Assembly (NCBI GenBank): GCA_016290875.1
Contig: JAEEVL010000014.1
Coordinates: 1-64,000, forward strand
DNA: 64,000 nucleotides
Source of the DNA: Ruminococcus sp.
GTDB taxonomy: Bacteria > Bacillota > Clostridia > Oscillospirales > Ruminococcaceae
Direction: 5' to 3'
Positions within the stretch are counted from its first letter, which is position 1, and each line of letters starts with the position of its first letter. Made by a program: the position numbers and the translations under genes. The notes beneath the pieces are model-generated. The model was not told the DNA's origin. It was given only the letters and a program-made list of their open reading frames with translations, and ran no database searches. Of this stretch, positions 16,081 to 25,130 are shown in pieces.

Positions 16081-16590
16081 TCAGCCTTTGAGGGCATTTT
16101 GTGTACGCTGCTTGACGTACTCTCTGGTATTCCACCAACCGTGATAATCATAATAGAATCTAAGATAGGGGACTTTTTCCTTTTTACAGTCAGCGCGGAG
16201 CTTGTATGCAGAACTCTTTCTTGAAACAAGCTCGACTACAAGGACTTTCTGACCGCTTTCCCAAAATGTAAATACCGTGGCTCTTCCGCAGTTGGCTTCG
16301 GCAGTTTCTATTCTGTATGCAGGGAACTCTTTGCTGAAGACATCGTTGAAATACTCTTGGTATGTGCCATTGAAGTTGTACTGGTTTTCTTCATCCGGCA
16401 TTTCAGGTCCCCATGAGAAACCGGACGGACCTTTGGTTCTTGCAGTGTTATTGCTTTCAGGTGTTGATTGTGAAGTATCGTAAGCTGACGTTTCTCTTTC
16501 CATGCGGTCTGATGCTTCCTGATTCTTTGCATTTGCTATATCATCGATGATATTTGCCTTATTACCGAATAATTTTGAAAACAAGCTCAT
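16081..16590 (-). CDS. Unknown 169-residue protein, possibly nuclease-fold
   Basis: No signal peptide or membrane segment. The first 80 residues are polar and look disordered. The last 90 form a compact domain (RATVFTFWESGQKVLVVELVSRKS, then PYLRFYYDYHGWWNTREYV). The pattern of a strand ending in VVELV followed by a Cys/Lys-rich helix and a conserved YYDYHGWWNT resembles domains I associate with PD-(D/E)XK-like folds, but I cannot place it firmly. SD GGAGG and the promoter at 16631 are good. It is the likely first gene of an operon with the structured RNA and reverse transcriptase. Confidence 0.65.
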   Translation of the reverse strand: MSLFSKLFGNKANIIDDIANAKNQEASDRMERETSAYDTSQSTPESNNTARTKGPSGFSWGPEMPDEENQYNFNGTYQEYFNDVFSKEFPAYRIETAEANCGRATVFTFWESGQKVLVVELVSRKSSAYKLRADCKKEKVPYLRFYYDYHGWWNTREYVKQRTQNALKG

Positions 16591-16630
16591 ATCAAGTCCT
16601 CCTTTGACAGTAAATATAATCTGTAATTAT

Positions 16631-16659
16631 ATTTTAACATAAAGTTGCCTGTTCGTCAA
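16631..16659 (-). promoter_or_regulatory. Promoter of the 169-aa gene / RNA / RT unit
   Basis: Minus-strand TTGACG (16659-16654), 17-bp spacer, TAAAAT (16636-16631). I see no separate promoter in the gap before the RT. Confidence 0.65.
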
Positions 16660-16752
16660 TATGCAACATTGTTATAATATGGAAAAATAACAGGTGTTTT
16701 CTCACTTGTTTAATGTTCATAATTTAGAAACATATTTTTGCAAGATAGTTAA

Positions 16753-16781
16753 TTGACTTTCGGTTGATTAAGTAGTATAAT
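16753..16781 (+). promoter_or_regulatory. Promoter of the GGDEF gene
   Basis: TTGACT (16753-16758), 17-bp spacer, TATAAT (16776-16781). Confidence 0.75.
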
Positions 16782-16838
16782 GCAAGTAAGGTTATTTCTG
16801 CTTTGCAGTATTTAGTTTACAGTAAAGGAGTTGGCGAT

Positions 16839-18239
16839 ATGGATTTTGAAAGAATGCTTAATGCTTATAAGAGCAAGGCGTGTGTGATATCTGTTGAAAA
16901 GTTCTCTGACGGCAGCTACGGAAATATACGCATTGCAGCAGGAAACAAAGCGCATTGTGATGATATGCTCAATGTAATGGGACGTCCGTTTATTCCGGAT
17001 TCTCCATATGAAGAATATCTTCCGCAGAATAAGAATTTTGAGGATTTCTGTTTCCGCAGTGCTTTTCTTGGCAAGCCTTTGCATTCATATGTAAGCCTTC
17101 CTCAGATGGGACTTTGGCTTAATATGTATCTGATGCCCCTTGAATCTGACAAGGAGAACATTGGTTACTGCATATATACATATGATGTAACTCCGAATGC
17201 TGATGCAGAACAGAGAGCAAGTCTTTCTGCTGATACGGCTTCAGCAGTATTAAAGACCTGTATCAAGCTTCGCGGAACGGATGACACACATAAGGCTTTT
17301 AACGAGGTCATTGAGGATATACGTCAGATGTGCGATTCGGATCATTGCTGTATATTACTTGTTGACAGGTCGGAGCACAAGTGCGAGAATTTCTGTGAAG
17401 CACTCAGACCGGACTGCGGACTCCATAAGATTGACGAATATCTCGATGATAAATACTTTGATGTTGTTCAGACCTGGGACAGTACCATCGGTGACAGTAC
17501 GTGTGTGATAATCAAGGATCAGAATGATATGGACTGGCTCAGATCGGTAAATCCCGTGTGGTGTGAAACACTTGCTGAGTCAGGCACTAAAAGTATCGTT
17601 CTATTTCCGCTGGTATACAACGGAGAGACTCTCGGATATATCTGGACAAAGAATTTCAACGTTGAAAACACGGTCAAGATCAAGGAAACGCTTGAACTAT
17701 CCACGTTCTTTATAGCTTCGGAAATAGCAAACTATCAGCTTATGAAAAAGCTCGAGGTACTCAGTTCAATAGATATGCTTACCGGAGTCAAGAATCGCAA
17801 TACAATGAATAATGGTGTTGATGAGATAGTGGCTGGAAAGAAAAAAATGCACTATCCATATGCTGTGGTATTCGTTGATCTGAATGGCCTGAAACGCGTT
17901 AATGATGAAGGCGGTCACACAGCAGGCGATCAGCTTCTCAGAAACGCTGCTGCCATACTGCGCGGAGTCTTTTTCGACAGCGATGTTTACCGTGCAGGCG
18001 GCGATGAATTTATGATAATAGCTGATGATAAAGATGAAAACAAGATCAGTGCAAGAGTTGAGCAGCTGAGCAAGCGGACGGAATCGACAGACGTTCATTT
18101 TGCTGTTGGCAGCTGCATCGTTGATGAAAACGATGACATACGCATGGCAATGCGACTTGCTGACGAGCGGATGTACGCTAACAAGAACGAATACTACGAA
18201 AAAATCCCGAGCTCAGATACAGGTAACACAAAAAAATAA
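16839..18239 (+). CDS. GAF-like / GGDEF diguanylate cyclase
   Basis: The N-terminal 130 residues are an uncharacterised sensor (PAS-like by look), followed by a GAF-like domain (about 145-295) and a GGDEF domain (about 305-460). The active site RAGGDEF is intact (GGDEF at 387-391), as are SIDMLTGVKNR and DLNGLKRVND, so it probably makes c-di-GMP. No membrane segment: a soluble cyclase. ATG 16839 is chosen because AAAGGAG at 16824-16830 precedes it; a TTG at 16803 lacks an SD. Confidence 0.85.
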   Translation: MDFERMLNAYKSKACVISVEKFSDGSYGNIRIAAGNKAHCDDMLNVMGRPFIPDSPYEEYLPQNKNFEDFCFRSAFLGKPLHSYVSLPQMGLWLNMYLMPLESDKENIGYCIYTYDVTPNADAEQRASLSADTASAVLKTCIKLRGTDDTHKAFNEVIEDIRQMCDSDHCCILLVDRSEHKCENFCEALRPDCGLHKIDEYLDDKYFDVVQTWDSTIGDSTCVIIKDQNDMDWLRSVNPVWCETLAESGTKSIVLFPLVYNGETLGYIWTKNFNVENTVKIKETLELSTFFIASEIANYQLMKKLEVLSSIDMLTGVKNRNTMNNGVDEIVAGKKKMHYPYAVVFVDLNGLKRVNDEGGHTAGDQLLRNAAAILRGVFFDSDVYRAGGDEFMIIADDKDENKISARVEQLSKRTESTDVHFAVGSCIVDENDDIRMAMRLADERMYANKNEYYEKIPSSDTGNTKK

Positions 18240-18277
18240 AAAGTCATAAGAGCAATTGAAGCTCTTATGACTTTTTT
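18238..18277. terminator. Bidirectional terminator
   Basis: AAAAAGTCATAAGAGC pairs with GCTCTTATGACTTTTT (18261-18276) around a 7-base loop. It serves the GGDEF gene and the convergent GH8 gene. Confidence 0.9.
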
Positions 18278-18318
18278 GCTATTTATGATTCTAATGTCAA
18301 ACAGAACAGTTTCTGTTA

Positions 18319-19761
18319 CTATTTGCTGAACAGCGCTCTCTTCATCAGACAGAGATCAAACACATTCAGCTTTCCGTCTTCGCAAAAGTCAGCTGCTTTC
18401 CAGTCAGCAAGAACTGAACCCGGTGAAGCAAGCAGCCATTTTTGCAGAGTGACTACATCTGCTATATTGAATTCTCCGTCGCCGTTGACATCTCCTTTAA
18501 CAGCAGAAGAAACTATGGGTGATATCCAGCCACCGTCGTCGGTTATAAGGCAGAGCATGGCAATTGAATTGCCAAAATACGAGTCTGTTCCGATGTCGAT
18601 AACTTCTTCGCGAATGGTATCGTGCCATTCTGTGTCAACTGCGGATCTTGCAGCAAGCATGAGCGGTGCTGTGAAGCACAGGTCGTCCCAGTCGGAAACA
18701 GCTTTGCCAGCCGGTGTGTAGCCGGCCATTATTCTTTCGGGATTACCGCCGGTCTCCTTACGGAAGAAAGCATTTACTGTCTCAGCGTATTTCCTGGCGA
18801 CAGCGTTATTGGTAACAAGTGCATCTGTGCTTATTCTCCAGGGGGTGCGGCAGGAATTGTAATAGTAATTGCCGTCGTTCTCGTCTTCAAGGAAGTTAGC
18901 AGGTGCAGGAATCCATTGACCTTTTTTGTCCTTGATTATAAAATCAGGAAGCAGGCCTGTTTTGTACTGGTCAGTGAATTGTTCAATGATACTGTAAGTG
19001 TTATCGTACAGGTTCATCCAGCGTTCGTCGCCTGTCACCTCGGCAAAGACCGGGAAATACTGCATTATGAAATCCGAAGCGCGTGTTGCAGTATAGTATT
19101 TGTCGTTTTCGTCAACATCATATGCCCAGTCACCGAGCCTGAGGATATAGTCTTCGTGGCTGACATCATACTCCATTATATCGTTGATAACGAGTTCAGC
19201 TGCATGACGGTAGTTTATATCACCGCTGCTTCCCCAGAGCTTATCGGCTAAAAGGAGAGCATAGGCGATGTCGAGATCGCCGTCTGTTGCCGAATCGCTG
19301 CCGTTGGAGTCAACGAGCGCTTTTCCGTTGTCGCTTTGCTGCCATGCCATAAGATATGGACCTATACTGCTCGGATGTGCGAGATAGAAGCGATACATAC
19401 CGTCGAATATCTCCTTTGCATCTTTGTCATATGAAGACATAAGAGCAGTTATCAGCATTCCGTAGCCGTGCGCTTCTGAAACAGTTACAGGAACTTCGGT
19501 ATGCGCCTGTTCGTAGGTCTGTTCACCGTAGAAAACATAATACTGGGCAGGACCGCTTTCGTACTTGTTCTTCTTAAGGTACACGGACTTCCATTCCTTA
19601 TAGTATTCAATTGTTTCGGCGGACAGGACGGAAGTCTCTTCGACAGCTTGGACTGTATTTCCCGGATTCAGAGGAACTGCATATGCAGGGACTGGAGCGG
19701 CGTTTACAGTAAGAGCAGACGACAGGAGAGTGCTCAGGATAGTGGTGAGTGCTTTTTTCAT
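18319..19761 (-). CDS. Secreted GH8 glycoside hydrolase with dockerin
   Basis: Signal peptide (1 to about 28), GH8 (alpha/alpha)6-barrel domain (about 45-400), C-terminal dockerin (about 415-480: DVNGDGEFNIADVVTLQKWL and DFCEDGKLNVFDLCLMKRA). GH8 signatures: VSEAHGYGMLI with the general acid Glu, and SATDGDLDIAYALLLA with the Asp. Family members cut beta-1,4-glucan, xylan or chitosan; I cannot choose among them from sequence alone. It should join the cellulosome by its dockerin. SD GGAGG and a TTGTAA-N17-TATAAT promoter (19819-19791) support the start. Confidence 0.9.
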   Translation of the reverse strand: MKKALTTILSTLLSSALTVNAAPVPAYAVPLNPGNTVQAVEETSVLSAETIEYYKEWKSVYLKKNKYESGPAQYYVFYGEQTYEQAHTEVPVTVSEAHGYGMLITALMSSYDKDAKEIFDGMYRFYLAHPSSIGPYLMAWQQSDNGKALVDSNGSDSATDGDLDIAYALLLADKLWGSSGDINYRHAAELVINDIMEYDVSHEDYILRLGDWAYDVDENDKYYTATRASDFIMQYFPVFAEVTGDERWMNLYDNTYSIIEQFTDQYKTGLLPDFIIKDKKGQWIPAPANFLEDENDGNYYYNSCRTPWRISTDALVTNNAVARKYAETVNAFFRKETGGNPERIMAGYTPAGKAVSDWDDLCFTAPLMLAARSAVDTEWHDTIREEVIDIGTDSYFGNSIAMLCLITDDGGWISPIVSSAVKGDVNGDGEFNIADVVTLQKWLLASPGSVLADWKAADFCEDGKLNVFDLCLMKRALFSK

Positions 19762-19790
19762 AGTATTCCTCCATTCGTTTTATTTCCCTA

Positions 19791-19819
19791 ATTATAGCAC
19801 ATACAGCAGGGATTTACAA
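19791..19819 (-). promoter_or_regulatory. Promoter of the GH8 gene
   Basis: Minus-strand TTGTAA (19819-19814), 17-bp spacer, TATAAT (19796-19791) with an extended TG. Confidence 0.65.
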
Positions 19820-19916
19820 TGCCTTTCTGATATTTCTCTAATGTATAGCTTGGGGCACACATTTTGATTTAGGATAACTAAGCTTTTGGAACATTAATGA
19901 AACAGCATAGAAACGC

Positions 19917-19953
19917 AAAAATACCGGGATATATAATCCCGGTATTTTTATTT
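19917..19953. terminator. Terminator of the Thr-linker membrane protein gene
   Basis: AAAATACCGGGAT pairs with ATCCCGGTATTTT with A/T runs on both sides (centre about 19932). Confidence 0.8.
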
Positions 19954-19989
19954 AAGTATGGAATACCAATAGTCGCATATTATCAGGAC

Positions 19990-21603
19990 TTAAGCCGGAT
20001 AGCATGAGGAGCTTATTCTCCATTCGCCGCTGTCATTTCTTGTCATAAAGTATGATATTGAATCTCTTCCGCATTCTTTTCCGTATTCATCCTCTGTCTG
20101 TGCAGAATCCTTGTCAGCATTAACTGTCATTGAGTTTCCATCAGAAACCTTAGTTCCGAGTACTTCGGGATCGTGTTTCATTTCGCATACATAGTGTTCT
20201 CTTTCAAGGTCAACTACACTGCTGTCCCAGAAATTATCAAGGCCTCTTACTCGACTGTAACCGCTTACTGTACACAGATAGAGATCGCCGTTATACATAA
20301 TGTAGCGCTGGAGCTTTTCAATCTCTTCGATCTCGCCGTCTTCGTCATAGCTTTCAAGGAATGAATAGCCGTTTCTGTAACCGGTAAGATCTGCGCCAAC
20401 AGCAGTCCTGGAAAAGCTGTCTGTATATTTAGTATTGAGATATGCAAGAACATCATCTGTATTTGCGAATCTGTTGTCAGCTACCCTTGAATAGTGAATA
20501 TACCACTCACCGCATGAAGGGTCTTTTGTGTGAACGCGGAAAGCTATTCTCTTGTTGTCATCATATTCAACACCGATACCATAGAATGCGTTGTGTACTT
20601 CCTTATATCCGCTGAATAATTCTTTAGCTGTTGCAGCAGCTTCTTCCTCTGTGAGCTTGCCGAAATACTTGCTTCCCTCAACAATATCGTCAACGCGCCA
20701 GTCATTGATTTCATCTATCCATACGAGATGCATAGTCTGAATATCTGTTACGCCTTCATAATCGAGCTCCCAGTGAACAAGCATCTCATTGTCGTTGATC
20801 TTTTCAGCTGTGGGCTCTGTTCTTATTCCTTCTAATCCGCAATTTGAAGCAACTCTGTAAAGCTCATTATTATATGTGAAGAAGATGCCCTTTGTGAAAT
20901 CGGAATATGTGAAATCAGCAAATTCAGCTGTTGCATTGTCGATCTTCTCTGTGAGATCAGGAATCTCTATATCATTCTTGATTCCGGGAGCCCAGAAAGC
21001 GTTGAGGTGTGCATTGATAGCATCAGCTGAACAGTATTCTTCATCTGTTACCTTCCATGCGTCCACTTTATCAACTACTGAACCTTCAGGCAGCTTGAAG
21101 CTGACAGGATTCTCTTCATGCTTGATACCGCCGAGGACTATCTTCCATAAGTATTCCTCATACTTATCTTTCCACTCATTAGCGAATGCGTCAAGGTCTT
21201 CGGGATTGCGTTTGTCAGAGGTGGGTGCTGCTGTGATTACCTCAGGTGCTGTTGTCTCAATGACAGCAGCCATTGTAGTTGTAGCTGCCTCTGTTGCAGT
21301 TGATGTAACAGTTGTAGTTATGCGGCTTGTTGTTAAAGCTGTTGTTGTAGTCTGGATTGTAGTTGCAGTTGTTGATGTAGTAATTGCATCTGCTGCGACT
21401 GCTGCACCGTGCTTGCTGTTTTTGTCCATGTGCTTGCCGAGAGCAATACTTCCGCCTATGCCGCCTGCAAGGAGTACGAATGCAGCAGCTACTGCCGCAT
21501 ATTTCTGCCATGTATGGCTTGTGGATCTTTCAACGTCTCTTACCTGATTGTCGTTATTGTTATTGTTCATATTATCCTCTGCAAAAAATCTGTTATTATT
21601 CAT
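19990..21603 (-). CDS. Single-pass membrane protein with Thr-rich linker, unknown
   Basis: A short Asn-rich cytoplasmic N-terminus, one membrane helix (YAAVAAAFVLLAGGIGGSIAL), a 70-residue Thr/Ala-rich wall-spanning linker, and about 390 extracellular residues. The outer part seems to hold two related halves, each with a G-x-x-Y-x-F-x-E or WxVDD-type patch; no domain is recognised. AGAGGAAG before ATG 21603 favours this start; an ATG at 21672 (23 residues longer) is possible. The topology resembles anti-sigma-like or surface sensor proteins, but no sigma gene is adjacent. The promoter and a palindrome lie at 21698-21746. Confidence 0.65.
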   Translation of the reverse strand: MNNNRFFAEDNMNNNNNDNQVRDVERSTSHTWQKYAAVAAAFVLLAGGIGGSIALGKHMDKNSKHGAAVAADAITTSTTATTIQTTTTALTTSRITTTVTSTATEAATTTMAAVIETTAPEVITAAPTSDKRNPEDLDAFANEWKDKYEEYLWKIVLGGIKHEENPVSFKLPEGSVVDKVDAWKVTDEEYCSADAINAHLNAFWAPGIKNDIEIPDLTEKIDNATAEFADFTYSDFTKGIFFTYNNELYRVASNCGLEGIRTEPTAEKINDNEMLVHWELDYEGVTDIQTMHLVWIDEINDWRVDDIVEGSKYFGKLTEEEAAATAKELFSGYKEVHNAFYGIGVEYDDNKRIAFRVHTKDPSCGEWYIHYSRVADNRFANTDDVLAYLNTKYTDSFSRTAVGADLTGYRNGYSFLESYDEDGEIEEIEKLQRYIMYNGDLYLCTVSGYSRVRGLDNFWDSSVVDLEREHYVCEMKHDPEVLGTKVSDGNSMTVNADKDSAQTEDEYGKECGRDSISYFMTRNDSGEWRISSSCYPA

Positions 21604-21697
21604 AGAAAACTTCCTCTCTTTTTCATATTTAGTAAGTGCGGGGATATCGTCTGCATTATGCTCCGTGCTCATTGCCCCTTGTTGATTGCTTTATTTG

Positions 21698-21746
21698 TGA
21701 TACGTATCATCGCTTTCATAATATACAATCGCGCACTGATTTTCAA
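21698..21746 (-). promoter_or_regulatory. Promoter with perfect 12-bp palindrome
   Basis: Minus-strand TTGAAA (21746-21741), 17-bp spacer, TATTAT (21723-21718). TGATACGTATCA (21698-21709) is a perfect palindrome sitting where transcription should start, the usual place for a repressor. Confidence 0.65.
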
Positions 21747-21809
21747 ATCAGACATAAAACTCAAAAATATTTTTTGCTTTCAAAAATCAATGCTTCTGTT
21801 ATAATAAAA

Positions 21810-21834
21810 CAGCCGCTGTATTATGCAGCGGCTG
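21810..21834 (-). terminator. Leftward hairpin terminator without an assigned gene
   Basis: CAGCCGCTG (21810-21818) pairs perfectly with CAGCGGCTG (21826-21834), and on the minus strand TTTTATTAT follows. The 95 bp upstream of it, up to the next terminator, hold no convincing frame. Confidence 0.6.
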
Positions 21835-21930
21835 GGGATAATATTAAGTTAGTTCAAGAGCGGTGCGACAATACTTCTGTCAGTGCCTTCAATTCCGCTG
21901 TACTCTTATAAGATTGCTACTGAAAATAAT

Positions 21931-21965
21931 AAAACGGGAGCAACTCTCAGAAGTGTTCCCGTTTT
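21931..21965 (-). terminator. Terminator of the HPt/REC-GGDEF-EAL operon
   Basis: AAAACGGGA (21931-21939) pairs with TCCCGTTTT (21957-21965), with a T-rich tail on the minus strand. Confidence 0.8.
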
Positions 21966-21969
21966 TACA

Positions 21970-22305
21970 TCATAGTTCGCACAGTTTTCTGAACTGCGTC
22001 TTTGCTTCTTTCATAAGAGCTGAATAATCCGTGTCGGATCTGCTGCGAAGAAGCTCTGTCATTTCGCTGACAGGGAGTGTCAGCGGAGTAAGTGAAAGAT
22101 TGGCATATACTCCTTTAAGCGCGTGAGCAGTCTCGAATGCCGCAGAAAGCTCCCTGGCGTTTATCTGTTGTTCGAGCTGATAAAGCTTAGTGTCGCTGAC
22201 AGTCTTGCTGACAAGCATGATGTAGAAGTCTTCCTTATTCATACAGCGTACAAGTGCGTCATCAACATCTGCTCCGAATTCACGGAGTTTATCTAAAGTC
22301 AGCAT
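21970..22305 (-). CDS. Stand-alone HPt phosphotransfer protein
   Basis: A 111-residue four-helix HPt protein. AHALKG carries the phosphorylatable His61. It should accept or pass a phosphoryl group to the REC domain encoded immediately upstream; the two genes are 3 bp apart and the SD lies within the end of the upstream frame, so they are made together. No histidine kinase is in the window; a hybrid kinase elsewhere must feed it. Confidence 0.85.
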   Translation of the reverse strand: MLTLDKLREFGADVDDALVRCMNKEDFYIMLVSKTVSDTKLYQLEQQINARELSAAFETAHALKGVYANLSLTPLTLPVSEMTELLRSRSDTDYSALMKEAKTQFRKLCEL

Positions 22306-22308
22306 AGG

Positions 22309-24006
22309 TCATGCTCCTTTCAGCTGTGTTCTGATGAGTTCGTTTATTTCATTTGCAGGCAGCGGTTTGGAGAAATAATATCCCTGTATTATATCACAGC
22401 CGAGTTCCTTTAGCAGATCATACTGCTCCTTTGTCTCGACACCCTCAACTATCACAGGGACTTCAAGAAGTCTTGCTATATCGGTCATAATGCCTACAAG
22501 GCGGTAGTCCTTCTGATTGTCGCATATATTTTTCACGAATTTCATATCGAGCTTTAAAGCGTCTATCGGCAGCGAGCACAGCATATTGAGTGAGGAATAT
22601 CCGCTGCCGAAATCGTCCATTGCAATCTTGAAGCCTTTTTCACGAAGTATGGCAACGGTATTGATTATCTGTTGTGCATTATCGGAATATGCTGATTCAG
22701 TTATCTCCAGCAGGAGATCCTCGTTATGAATATCGTTGGTCTTTGTTATGTCGCTGAGCGTTTCTACGAGTTTGGGGTTGAAAGCATCAACTCGTGAAAC
22801 ATTTACCGATACGGGAATGTTGAACCCGAATTCGTTTTTCCATTGTTTTATCTGCGAAGCGGCCTCGTTCCATACATATCTGTCAAGCTGGCGGATAAGT
22901 CCGTTATCCTCGAACAAGGTTATAAATTCGGCGGGAGATATCATACCATATTCGGGGTGGAACCAGCGGACAAGAGCTTCGAGACTGGTGAAGACAGGTT
23001 TTGGATCTTTAATGTTATATTTTGGCTGATAGAATACCTTGAACTGCTTTTCTTCAAGAGCCACAGACATATCGTTTATGAGACGCTCAGAATGGAGCTC
23101 TTTGTTTTGCAGTTCAGCGTTATAAATTTCAAAACAGGTAGTGTAGTTACTTTCAATCTTGCGGCAGACCAGTCCGGCGCGTGCGAAGCGCTGTTCCATG
23201 TCAAGCTTGTCTCCATCGTCGGAATATACTCCCATTCTGATGCTGACCTTGCTGTCGCCAAGAGCTTTTTCTATCATGGACAAATACATCTGAAGAGCCT
23301 TTTTTAGGTTATTGGCATGAGGAAGATAAATACCGAAACAGTTGCTGTTGCTTCGGCAGGCGAGTCCGCCTGTCAGCGAAACGAGTTCGTGCAGGCTGTT
23401 GCCTATCTTTTTCAGAAGCATATCGCCGTATGCTCTTCCGTAAAGCTCATTTATTATATGAAAACGGTTTATATCAAGAACAATAGCATCCATAGGCATA
23501 TTGTTGTTCTGATTATCAAGCCTTCTTGCATATTCAAAGAAAAATTCCTTGTTGAACAGCCCGGTCAGTTCATCGCGCTCTGTCTGATGTATTATTATCC
23601 TGTCCTCAGCGAGTTCAATAGCGTGCTGGACTCTTGCTCTTATTACATCGGGCATATTGTAAGGCTTTGATATGAAATCTGCTGCGCCAAGCTGAAGACT
23701 TTTGGCTTCTGCGTTCTTTTCAGAAGTGAGTACGATAACAGGTATACGTCGCAGTTCGCTGTCGGAGCGCATTATTTTCAACAGACTGTATCCGTCGAGC
23801 TCCGGCATATGAAGATCGAGCATTACAAGGGAAAGCGTCAGTTTCTCTTGACGGATAATATTGAGCGCTTCGGCACCGTTCGGAGCGTATATGACATCAT
23901 ACAAGTCACTGATCATTGCTCCGAGCATTTCTCTTTCGATCATTTCGTCATCAACAATAAGCACAGTCCGGTGAAGACCTTTCGTGCGTTCCAGCAATTC
24001 CTGCAT
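22309..24006 (-). CDS. Response regulator with REC, degenerate GGDEF and EAL domains
   Basis: REC (about 14-135) with DDE and the phospho-acceptor in LVMLDLHMPELDG; GGDEF-like (about 145-300) with the signature lost (CRSNSNCFGIYLP); EAL (about 315-560) with EAL at 343-345, SVNVSR, LLLEITES, DDFGSGYSS, LKLDMKFV and EGVET, all the metal and catalytic residues I can check. I infer a phosphorylation-controlled c-di-GMP phosphodiesterase. A TTGACT-N17-TATAAT promoter (24067-24039) and AGGAGGG support the start. It could oppose the GGDEF protein at 16.8 kb. Confidence 0.88.
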   Translation of the reverse strand: MQELLERTKGLHRTVLIVDDEMIEREMLGAMISDLYDVIYAPNGAEALNIIRQEKLTLSLVMLDLHMPELDGYSLLKIMRSDSELRRIPVIVLTSEKNAEAKSLQLGAADFISKPYNMPDVIRARVQHAIELAEDRIIIHQTERDELTGLFNKEFFFEYARRLDNQNNNMPMDAIVLDINRFHIINELYGRAYGDMLLKKIGNSLHELVSLTGGLACRSNSNCFGIYLPHANNLKKALQMYLSMIEKALGDSKVSIRMGVYSDDGDKLDMEQRFARAGLVCRKIESNYTTCFEIYNAELQNKELHSERLINDMSVALEEKQFKVFYQPKYNIKDPKPVFTSLEALVRWFHPEYGMISPAEFITLFEDNGLIRQLDRYVWNEAASQIKQWKNEFGFNIPVSVNVSRVDAFNPKLVETLSDITKTNDIHNEDLLLEITESAYSDNAQQIINTVAILREKGFKIAMDDFGSGYSSLNMLCSLPIDALKLDMKFVKNICDNQKDYRLVGIMTDIARLLEVPVIVEGVETKEQYDLLKELGCDIIQGYYFSKPLPANEINELIRTQLKGA

Positions 24007-24038
24007 AATGCTCCCTCCTGTATCAAATATTTAGCTTT

Positions 24039-24115
24039 ATTATACCATAATAATGCATATTAGTCAATTATTCTGTTGAATAAAACGAAGAAGCTGGTAA
24101 AATATCTTCGTTTTA
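24039..24115 (-). promoter_or_regulatory. Promoter of the REC-EAL operon with upstream 11-bp inverted repeat
   Basis: Minus-strand TTGACT (24067-24062), 17-bp spacer, TATAAT (24044-24039). Upstream, TAAAACGAAGA (24081-24091) and TCTTCGTTTTA (24105-24115) form a perfect inverted repeat. It may be an operator or an insulating terminator between divergent genes. Confidence 0.65.
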
Positions 24116-24232
24116 TACAAACTTTGAGTAGAATGACAGGTGCAATTTTGGTGCTTGAAAATGCAATTTCAGAAAGCTGTCTATCATTGTATATAATAAA
24201 GTGGGGCATCTGAAAAACTTTTCAAAAAGTAC

Positions 24233-24272
24233 TTGACAAATTATTCTTAATGTGTTATTATCATATTAATAA
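24233..24272 (+). promoter_or_regulatory. nrtR promoter with inverted repeat over the -10
   Basis: TTGACA (24233-24238), 17-bp spacer, TATTAT (24256-24261). TTATTA (24255-24260) and TAATAA (24267-24272) form an inverted repeat over the -10, a plausible NrtR operator. Known NrtR sites are palindromes at such positions, but this exact sequence is my inference. Confidence 0.55.
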
Positions 24273-24292
24273 AAACAAAGGAGGCTGAAACA

Positions 24293-25111
24293 ATGGACAG
24301 CGAAAAGGCATTTCTATCAGAGTATAATATCAATGATTATGAACGTCCCTCATTGACCACCGATGTTGCAGCATTTATGATAAGCACGGAGGAAAAACAA
24401 AATGAGCGGAAAGGTCCTGATAACAAGCTAAGACTGCTGCTTATAAAAAGAGGAGGACATCCTTTCAAGGATATGTGGGCGCTGCCGGGAGGATTTCTGA
24501 AAAAAGACGAAACCATCGAAGAGTGCGCTCTCAGAGAGACTTTTGAGGAGACAAATGTGATGCCGACAGCGCTTATGCCGGTCGGAGCTTTCAGCAAACC
24601 CGGACGCGATCCTCGCGGCTGGATAATCTCAAACGCCTTTGTTTCAATAATCACAGAGGAGTCAGTAAAGCAGGTTGGCATGGATGATGCTTCCGATGCA
24701 CAATGGTTCAGTGTGAGCTTTGACCGCGATGATGATGGCGTATATCATCTTTCGCTTGAATATGAAGATGTGCTGCTGAAAGCTGTTCTTGCAGAAGAAA
24801 AAACAAGCTTCGGACGCGGAGAGTTTCGCATCATAGATAATGGTGGCCTTGCATTTGACCATGCTGCTATTATTTCAAGAGCGCTGACGGTGCTGCGTAA
24901 CGAAGCAAAGAACTATGATACGATATTTGATTTCCTGCCGGAGAAATTTACTCTGACCGCATTACAGAGAGTTCAGGAAACCATAATGAATGTTTCTGTA
25001 CTTCCTGGAAATTTCAGGAGAATGGTCAGCAGTTATGTTGAAGAGACTGACGAATACGTTAAAGGCGAGCGACATCGTCCCGCAAAGCTGTTCAGACGTA
25101 AAAAACAATAA
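24293..25111 (+). CDS. nrtR: NrtR-type Nudix-wHTH regulator of NAD metabolism
   Basis: A Nudix domain (about 20-160) with box GFLKKDETIEECALRETFEE, the usual Gly near its end being Asn, followed by a winged-HTH region (about 190-260) with FTLTALQRVQETI. This is the NrtR layout: an ADP-ribose-sensing repressor of NAD genes. It heads an operon with nicotinamidase and nicotinate phosphoribosyltransferase, exactly the pathway NrtR proteins control. It may keep some Nudix hydrolase activity. SD AAAGGAGG precedes the ATG. Confidence 0.85.
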   Translation: MDSEKAFLSEYNINDYERPSLTTDVAAFMISTEEKQNERKGPDNKLRLLLIKRGGHPFKDMWALPGGFLKKDETIEECALRETFEETNVMPTALMPVGAFSKPGRDPRGWIISNAFVSIITEESVKQVGMDDASDAQWFSVSFDRDDDGVYHLSLEYEDVLLKAVLAEEKTSFGRGEFRIIDNGGLAFDHAAIISRALTVLRNEAKNYDTIFDFLPEKFTLTALQRVQETIMNVSVLPGNFRRMVSSYVEETDEYVKGERHRPAKLFRRKKQ

Positions 25112-25130
25112 TATTTAAGGAGAGGATCTT

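Noticed and set aside
21257..21547. Frames in the Thr-linker region
   Set aside because: Products of the repetitive ACA/ACT codons of the membrane protein; no SD or known domain.
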